From the NCBI GenBank assembly GCA_022376925.1, contig JAIOJX010000032.1, forward strand, positions 175,075,479 to 175,139,478: a DNA stretch of 64,000 bases, given 5' to 3'. A program made the translations under genes and the position numbers. Positions 58,012 to 64,000 of the stretch are shown here, piece after piece. The stretch's first letter is position 1, and every line of letters begins with the position of its first letter. The notes below the pieces were generated by a model, which saw nothing but the letters and a program-made list of their open reading frames with translations, did not search any database and was not told the origin of the DNA. The DNA is from Tragulus kanchil (taxonomy: Eukaryota > Chordata > Mammalia > Artiodactyla > Tragulidae).

Positions 58012-58425
58012 GTGCACTATGATTATCTACAGGCATGTCATACAGTAGGTTTCTAGAACTTACATCTTGCAAAACTATGGTTTTATACCCATTGGCTAGT
58101 CCCCTCTCTCTCCCCTCAAGCCGCTGGTAACCACCATTCCATCCTTCGCTTCTGTGAGTGTCATTATTTCAGAGACCACATAGTAAGTGGGATCCTGCAA
58201 TATTTGTCTTTTGTGTCTGGCTTATTTCATTTAGCATCACATCCTCAAGGTTCATCCCTGTTGTTACACATGGCAGGATTTCCTTTGTTTTCAAGACTGA
58301 ATACTATATCACTGGATGTATAGACCAGATTTTCTCTATCCATGTCTGTTGATGAACATGTAGGTTGTTCACACATCTTGGTTTACATGAATCATGCTGG
58401 CGTGAGCATTTCATGAATGACAACT
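58012..58425 (-). mobile_element. Old L1 LINE, ORF2 end and 3' UTR, reverse strand
   Basis: On the complementary strand it runs through TGAACAACCTACATGTTCAT, GGGATGAACCTTGAGGATGT, AATGAAATAAGCCAGACAC and GGAATGGTGGTTACCAGCGG, the standard L1 order. The part from 58198 is copied at 59319-59547 by duplication 16. Confidence 0.8.
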
Positions 58426-60409
58426 GTATGATGTAGTAATTCCACTTCCAGGTGGGTATTTATCTAATAGAGTTAAAGCAAAAGTATTTTTTTATTCTGC
58501 TTCAATAATTAATAGCTTGTGGCCAATCTTAAATCATCTGTAGAATCCTCTCCGGCTCTGCCCCACCCTAACCCACTTGGGATTTTTGAAGCAAAATAAT
58601 TGCATCAGTAAATTCTTCTGAATGTCTTTCTAACAGATAAGAGCTTAATAAGAAGCAGAGCCTTAGAACAATTATCAAGCCTAAAAAGACACAGGATTCC
58701 TTAATAATATCAACTTCTCAATGTTCAAATTTTCCCTAACTGTCCCCCCGTTTTGTGAAATTCACTTTTTATTTTGGAATACTTTTGGATTTGCATGAAA
58801 TCTTATAAACTGCTTACTTGGTTTCAGCTCCCTGTAATATTATCTCCTCCCATCACCGTGGTGCATTTGTCATAAGTAAGAAAACTGGGTTCCCCTGAAC
58901 TAAATGACAGACTTTATTTGAGCATTTTAGTTTTTCCATTTATGCCCCTTTCTTTTGCTCTGGGACTTAGTCTAAGGCACCACACAACATTTCGTCTTGT
59001 GGAGCTCTCCTCCTCAACAGTGAGCTCCTCGAAGGGGTGTGGGCGAATCGATGGAGCCGTATCAGGGACCCCATCTTTGCACTTGTTTCCTTCCACTTAA
59101 GCTCCCTGAGTCAAGAAGGACAGAGGCATGTGTCTGCCACGCACAACTCCAACAAGCCTTTCCTCTCTACCAGGCGTGTGCTGGACTCTGGAGATCCAAA
59201 GTGAAACAGGAGGGTCTTCTCTGTGCCGTCCCCACAGACACACAAGATGCTGGGCCATTGGGAGAAGGTCGGTGGACAAAGTTGGATTTAGGCTGGGGGC
59301 ATCGTTTGCCCATTGTCACAATATTTGTCTTTTGTGTCTGGCTTATTTCATTTAGCATCACATCCTCAAGGTTCATCCCTGTTGTTACACATGGCAGGAT
59401 TTCCTTTGTTTTCAAGACTGAATACTATATCACTGGATGTATAGACCAGATTTTCTCTATCCATGTCTGTTGATGAACATGTAGGTTGTTCACACATCTT
59501 GGTTTACATGAATCATGCTGGCGTGAGCATTTCATGAATGACAACTGTATGATGTAGTAATTCCACTTCCAGGTGGGTATTTATCTAATAGAGTTAAAGC
59601 AAAAGTATTTTTTTATTCTGCTTCAATAATTAATAGCTTGTGGCCAATCTTAAATCATCTGTAGAATCCCTCTCCGGCTCTGCCCCACCCTAACCCACTT
59701 GGGATTTTTGAAGCAAAATAATTGCATCAGTAAATTCTTCTGAATGTCTTTCTAACAGATAAGAGCTTAATAAGAAGCAGAGCCTTAGAACAATTATCAA
59801 GCCTAAAAAGACACAGGATTCCTTAATAATATCAACTTCTCAATGTTCAAATTTTCCCTAACTGTCCCCCCGTTTTGTGAAATTCACTTTTTATTTTGGA
59901 ATACTTTTGGATTTGCATGAAATCTTATAAACTGCTTACTTGGTTTCAGCTCCCTGTAATATTATCTCCTCCCATCACCGTGGTGCATTTGTCATAAGTA
60001 AGAAAACTGGGTTCCCCTGAACTAAATGACAGACTTTATTTGAGCATTTTAGTTTTTCCATTTATGCCCCTTTCTTTTGCTCTGGGACTTAGTCTAAGGC
60101 ACCACACAACATTTCGTCTTGTGGAGCTCTCTCCCTCCTCAACAGTGAGCTCCTCGAAGGGGGTGTGGGCGAATCGATGGAGCCGTATCAGGGACCCCAT
60201 CTTTGCACTTGTTTCCTTCCACTTAAGCTCCCTGAGTCAAGAAGGACAGAGGCATGTGTCTGCCACGCACAACTCCAACAAGCCTTTCCTCTCTACCAGG
60301 CGTGTGCTGGACTCTGGAGATCCAAAGTGAAACAGGAGGGTCTTCTCTGTGCCGTCCCCACAGACACACAAGATGCTGGGCCATTGGGAGAAGGTCGGTG
60401 GACAAAGTT
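58198..60409. repeat. Tandem duplication 16 (period 1121-1126 bp)
   Basis: Bases 58198-59283 recur at 59319-60409. Copy 1 is short by one C at 58549, three bases of a CT run at 59011 and one G at 59034. A 35-base filler (59284-59318) of unknown origin separates them. Confidence 0.95.
58430..58495 (+). mobile_element. L1 segment in opposite orientation (probable 5' inversion)
   Basis: AGTAATTCCACTTCCAGGTG followed by GGTATTTATCTAATAGAG matches, in forward sense, the L1 ORF2 stretch that normally lies just upstream of the sequence at 58425. The L1 at 43341 shows the two parts colinear. Copied at about 59551-59617. Confidence 0.6.
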
Positions 60410-62183
60410 ATGGTATTTCAGTGCAATGGTGGAAGAGCCAGTGTGTCCCACAGTCACTGGGGATGCAGCCGCAAGACAAACAGCCCAACTACTCAGTTTA
60501 ATTGACTCATTAATCAGTTCTTACATCTTGACCGTACTTCCCTCCTGCCCCAGGGCCTTTGCCTGGTCTCTCCTCTGCCCAGAAGGGCCCCGATTTCTAC
60601 CAGAGAACCACCCATTCATTCATGTTCTGTTCAAACATCCATCCTGGGCAAGCTTTTCTGGGTCTGATGAACCCCCGCCTCACCCCTTCACACCTGGGTG
60701 AACTTCAGACTTTTTCTCATGCTCTCTGGACGTCACTTTCACAAGGAGGATGGTAGCCGCACCTAGGTCTGAGGGTGGCTGTGAAGAAATACTGACCAAG
60801 TTCTTGGAATAGCACCCAGCACAGGATAAAGGCTGTACATCTTAGTTATTATTGTTCCTGTTGTTGCGTTTCTGTCCCTTAACCCCTCCTCCTTCTAAGC
60901 ACATTACCAGGGTTGTCTCTCCATGTTTGTGTGTGGGATCACTTGTCCACTTGACCCTGCTTGTCATTCACGTCCCAAGCTCCATGGGCACAGAGACTGT
61001 ATCTGTCCTTCTCAGTAGTACATCCCCAGGAAGGCTGTATTTGCTTCCGTGGTGGCTCAGAGGCTAGAGAATCTGCCTGCCATGCAGGAGACCTGGGTTC
61101 CCTGAACTAAATGACAGACTTTATTTGAGCATTTTAGTTTTTCCATTTATGCCCCTTTCTTTTGCTCTGGGACTTAGTCTAAGGCACCACACAACATTTC
61201 GTCTTGTGGAGCTCTCTCCCTCCTCAACAGTGAGCTCCTCGAAGGGGGTGTGGGCGAATCGATGGAGCCGTATCAGGGACCCCATCTTTGCACTTGTTTC
61301 CTTCCACTTAAGCTCCCTGAGTCAAGAAGGACAGAGGCATGTGTCTGCCACGCACAACTCCAACAAGCCTTTCCTCTCTACCAGGCGTGTGCTGGACTCT
61401 GGAGATCCAAAGTGAAACAGGAGGGTCTTCTCTGTGCCGTCCCCACAGACACACAAGATGCTGGGCCATTGGGAGAAGGTCGGTGGACAAAGTTATGGTA
61501 TTTCAGTGCAATGGTGGAAGAGCCAGTGTGTCCCACAGTCACTGGGGATGCAGCCGCAAGACAAACAGCCCAACTACTCAGTTTAATTGACTCATTAATC
61601 AGTTCTTACATCTTGACCGTACTTCCCTCCTGCCCCAGGGCCTTTGCCTGGTCTCTCCTCTGCCCAGAAGGGCCCCGATTTCTACCAGAGAACCACCCAT
61701 TCATTCATGTTCTGTTCAAACATCCATCCTGGGCAAGCTTTTCTGGGTCTGATGAACCCCCGCCTCACCCCTTCACACCTGGGTGAACTTCAGACTTTTT
61801 CTCATGCTCTCTGGACGTCACTTTCACAAGGAGGATGGTAGCCGCACCTAGGTCTGAGGGTGGCTGTGAAGAAATACTGACCAAGTTCTTGGAATAGCAC
61901 CCAGCACAGGATAAAGGCTGTACATCTTAGTTATTATTGTTCCTGTTGTTGCGTTTCTGTCCCTTAACCCCTCCTCCTTCTAAGCACATTACCAGGGTTG
62001 TCTCTCCATGTTTGTGTGTGGGATCACTTGTCCACTTGACCCTGCTTGTCATTCACGTCCCAAGCTCCATGGGCACAGAGACTGTATCTGTCCTTCTCAG
62101 TAGTACATCCCCAGGAAGGCTGTATTTGCTTCCGTGGTGGCTCAGAGGCTAGAGAATCTGCCTGCCATGCAGGAGACCTGGGT
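60007..62183. repeat. Tandem duplication 17 (period 1085 bp)
   Basis: Bases 60007-61098 recur at 61093-62183. The copies share CTGGGT (61093-61098) at the junction. Copy 2 has lost one C in its first 12 bases. The junction lies inside a Bov-tA SINE, where GACCTGGGT of the SINE meets CTGGGTTCCC of the unit. Confidence 0.95.
61043..61098 (+). mobile_element. Bov-tA-type SINE, cut by a duplication junction
   Basis: The first 56 bases of the element that is complete at 62128-62313. Confidence 0.85.
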
Positions 62184-62313
62184 GGGGAAGCTCCCCTGGA
62201 GAAGGGAATGGCTGCCTGCTCCTGTAGTCCTGCCTGGAGAATCCCATGGACAGAGGAGCCGGGCGGGCCGCAGCCCGTGGATCACAGAGAGTCAGACACA
62301 ATTTTCACTTTTC
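62128..62313 (+). mobile_element. Bov-tA-type SINE
   Basis: GCTTCCGTGGTGGCTCAGAG head, TGCCTGGAGAATCCCATGG and GACAGAGGAGCCGGGCGG body, and end GAGAGTCAGACACAATTTTC. It lacks about 12 bases around the B box. Confidence 0.9.
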
Positions 62314-63248
62314 AAGCCGATATTACGGTTACCAAAAAAAAGTGAAAAGAAATGATTGATGGGACATAATATTCTGCTGTGTGTCTCAAGCCAACGAAAG
62401 CTGGGCTGACTTAATACTCACATTTATTGAAGGAAGAAAGGAAGGGAAAGAAATGGAAGGCGGCAGGAAGGGAGAGAGGACGGGACCCTGTTCCTGGGAG
62501 CTCCATTGCCCCTAGCCCAGGGCTTGCTTTCTGGTGAGTCTAAGCAGGGGTGTGCAGGGAGCTCTGCTGGTTGGGAGGCAGAGCCCCAGAGCAGGCGCAA
62601 CGGCTTCCGCTGTGGCTGTCGTCCTGACACCTGCCTGTTTGCAGCTGGTCCTGCAGCCTGTGGTCGCCTCTGTGGCATGCAGGTGTGGCAGCCGGCCCAC
62701 CTCAGCCTCCCCACAGCCAGCCCCCATGCCCGCAAGACTGGCCCTCGGCTGGACGTGCTCGGAGCTGGCTCTGGTTTGGTCAGGCCAGCTCTGGAGGTCC
62801 CTGGGCCTCAGCAGAGTGTCTGAGTCTCACATTTAGCCAGGGACAGAATCGCTTTAAAATACCACAAGAGGCTTAACGAGGTGGCCAGAACACGTATCTC
62901 TAGTTTTTGGCCTGGCAAAAAATTTAGCCAGGGACAGAATCGCCTTAATACACAAGAGGTGAGCCGCACCTAGGTCTGAGGGTGGCTGTGAAGAAATACT
63001 GACCAAGTTCTTGGAATAGCACCCAGCACAGGATAAAGGCTGTACATCTTAGTTATTATTGTTCCTGTTGTTGCGTTTCTGTCCCTTAACCCTCCTCCTT
63101 CTAAGCACATTACCAGGGTTGTCTCTCCATGTTTGTGTGTGGGATCACTTGTCCACTTGACCCTGCTTGTCATTCACGTCCCAAGCTCCATGGGCACAGA
63201 GACTGTATCTGTCCTTCTCAGTAGTACATCCCCAGGAAGGCTGTATTT

Positions 63249-63434
63249 GCTTCCGTGGTGGCTCAGAGGCTAGAGAATCTGCCTGCCATGCAGGAGACCT
63301 GGGTGGGGAAGCTCCCCTGGAGAAGGGAATGGCTGCCTGCTCCTGTAGTCCTGCCTGGAGAATCCCATGGACAGAGGAGCCGGGCGGGCCGCAGCCCGTG
63401 GATCACAGAGAGTCAGACACAATTTTCACTTTTC
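63249..63434 (+). mobile_element. Bov-tA-type SINE, duplicated copy
   Basis: Repeat of 62128-62313 at a 1121-bp offset. Confidence 0.9.
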
Positions 63435-64000
63435 AAGCCGATATTACGGTTACCAAAAAAAAGTGAAAAGAAATGATTGATGGGACATAATATTCTGCTG
63501 TGTGTCTCAAGCCAACGAAAGCTGGGCTGACTTAATACTCACATTTATTGAAGGAAGAAAGGAAGGGAAAGAAATGGAAGGCGGCAGGAAGGGAGAGAGG
63601 ACGGGACCCTGTTCCTGGGAGCTCCATTGCCCCTAGCCCAGGGCTTGCTTTCTGGTGAGTCTAAGCAGGGGTGTGCAGGGAGCTCTGCTGGTTGGGAGGC
63701 AGAGCCCCAGAGCAGGCGCAACGGCTTCCGCTGTGGCTGTCGTCCTGACACCTGCCTGTTTGCAGCTGGTCCTGCAGCCTGTGGTCGCCTCTGTGGCATG
63801 CAGGTGTGGCAGCCGGCCCACCTCAGCCTCCCCACAGCCAGCCCCCATGCCCGCAAGACTGGCCCTCGGCTGGACGTGCTCGGAGCTGGCTCTGGTTTGG
63901 TCAGGCCAGCTCTGGAGGTCCCTGGGCCTCAGCAGAGTGTCTGAGTCTCACATTTAGCCAGGGACAGAATCGCTTCCTTTTAAAATACCACAAGAGGCTT

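Larger units (their letters stand above)
61840..64000. repeat. Tandem duplication 18 (period 1121-1122 bp), running off the window
   Basis: Bases 61840 to about 62874 recur at 62962-64000. Copy 2 has lost one C near 63091. The tail of copy 1 lacks four bases (near 62853) that are present at 63975. The 83 bases between the copies include a third, eroded copy of the last 40 bases. Confidence 0.95.

Noticed and set aside
60165..60701. 178-codon forward frame, repeated at 61250-61786
   Set aside because: No start context, domain or splice logic is evident. Both instances are copies of one stretch through duplication 17.
1..64000. Bovine satellite array with a ~1.1 kb monomer
   Set aside because: Satellite monomers share sequence along the array. 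Here each pair is a different unique sequence and no unit recurs elsewhere in the window.
1..64000. CRISPR array, phage, plasmid or bacterial operon
   Set aside because: There are no short regularly spaced direct repeats, no ribosome-binding-site and gene arrays, and no long dense coding. The repeats are ruminant retrotransposons.

Overview
This is vertebrate nuclear DNA from a ruminant, most likely a bovid. It carries Bov-tA-type tRNA-derived SINEs on both strands, 3' ends of the BovB (RTE) LINE and older CHR-2-type cetartiodactyl SINEs, over a background of MIR and old L1 remnants. These families do not separate cattle, buffalo, sheep or goat. I found no protein-coding gene, exon, RNA gene, CRISPR array or operon that I can support. 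The open frames present are short, lie in repeats or occur by chance. The window reads as intergenic or intronic sequence.

The dominant feature is 18 direct tandem duplications. Each has a period of about 1.08-1.18 kb, and each involves a different, otherwise single-copy sequence. The second copies begin near 1093, 3908, 7306, 9176, 12352, 16631, 21149, 25093, 29400, 33633, 37898, 46526, 49517, 51640, 54835, 59319, 61093 and 62962. Most pairs abut with zero to a few bases between them. The copies are nearly identical inside, but the tail of copy 1 and the head of copy 2 often carry clustered small deletions, mainly in homopolymers. Four consecutive pairs overlap, so some short stretches occur three times. 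SINEs, LINEs, poly-A tails and target-site duplications are all copied passively. I read this as an assembly artefact: overlapping contig or read ends joined end to end without merging, some perhaps from two haplotypes. If the duplications are collapsed, the window represents about 44 kb of real sequence.

Layout. 1-10.3 kb: four duplications with BovB ends and Bov-tA elements, one Bov-tA split by a BovB insertion. 10.3-22.3 kb: three duplications, CHR-2 SINEs, AT and CA microsatellites, and a repeat-free block at 19.38-19.87 kb that could be a conserved non-coding element. 22.3-39 kb: four duplications, MIRs, a 145-bp poly-A retro-insertion with a 14-bp target-site duplication at 30.5 kb, and a decayed tetranucleotide tract at 36 kb. 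39-45.4 kb: the longest stretch without duplication, with an L1 3' end at 43.3 kb. 45.4-64 kb: seven duplications, a three-unit 27-bp minisatellite at 48.3 kb, a repeat-free block at 52.8-53.3 kb, and an L1 at 58 kb that looks 5'-inverted.

No genes act together here. The value of the window is as transposon-rich non-coding DNA and as an unusually clear record of an assembly or, much less likely, a duplication process.
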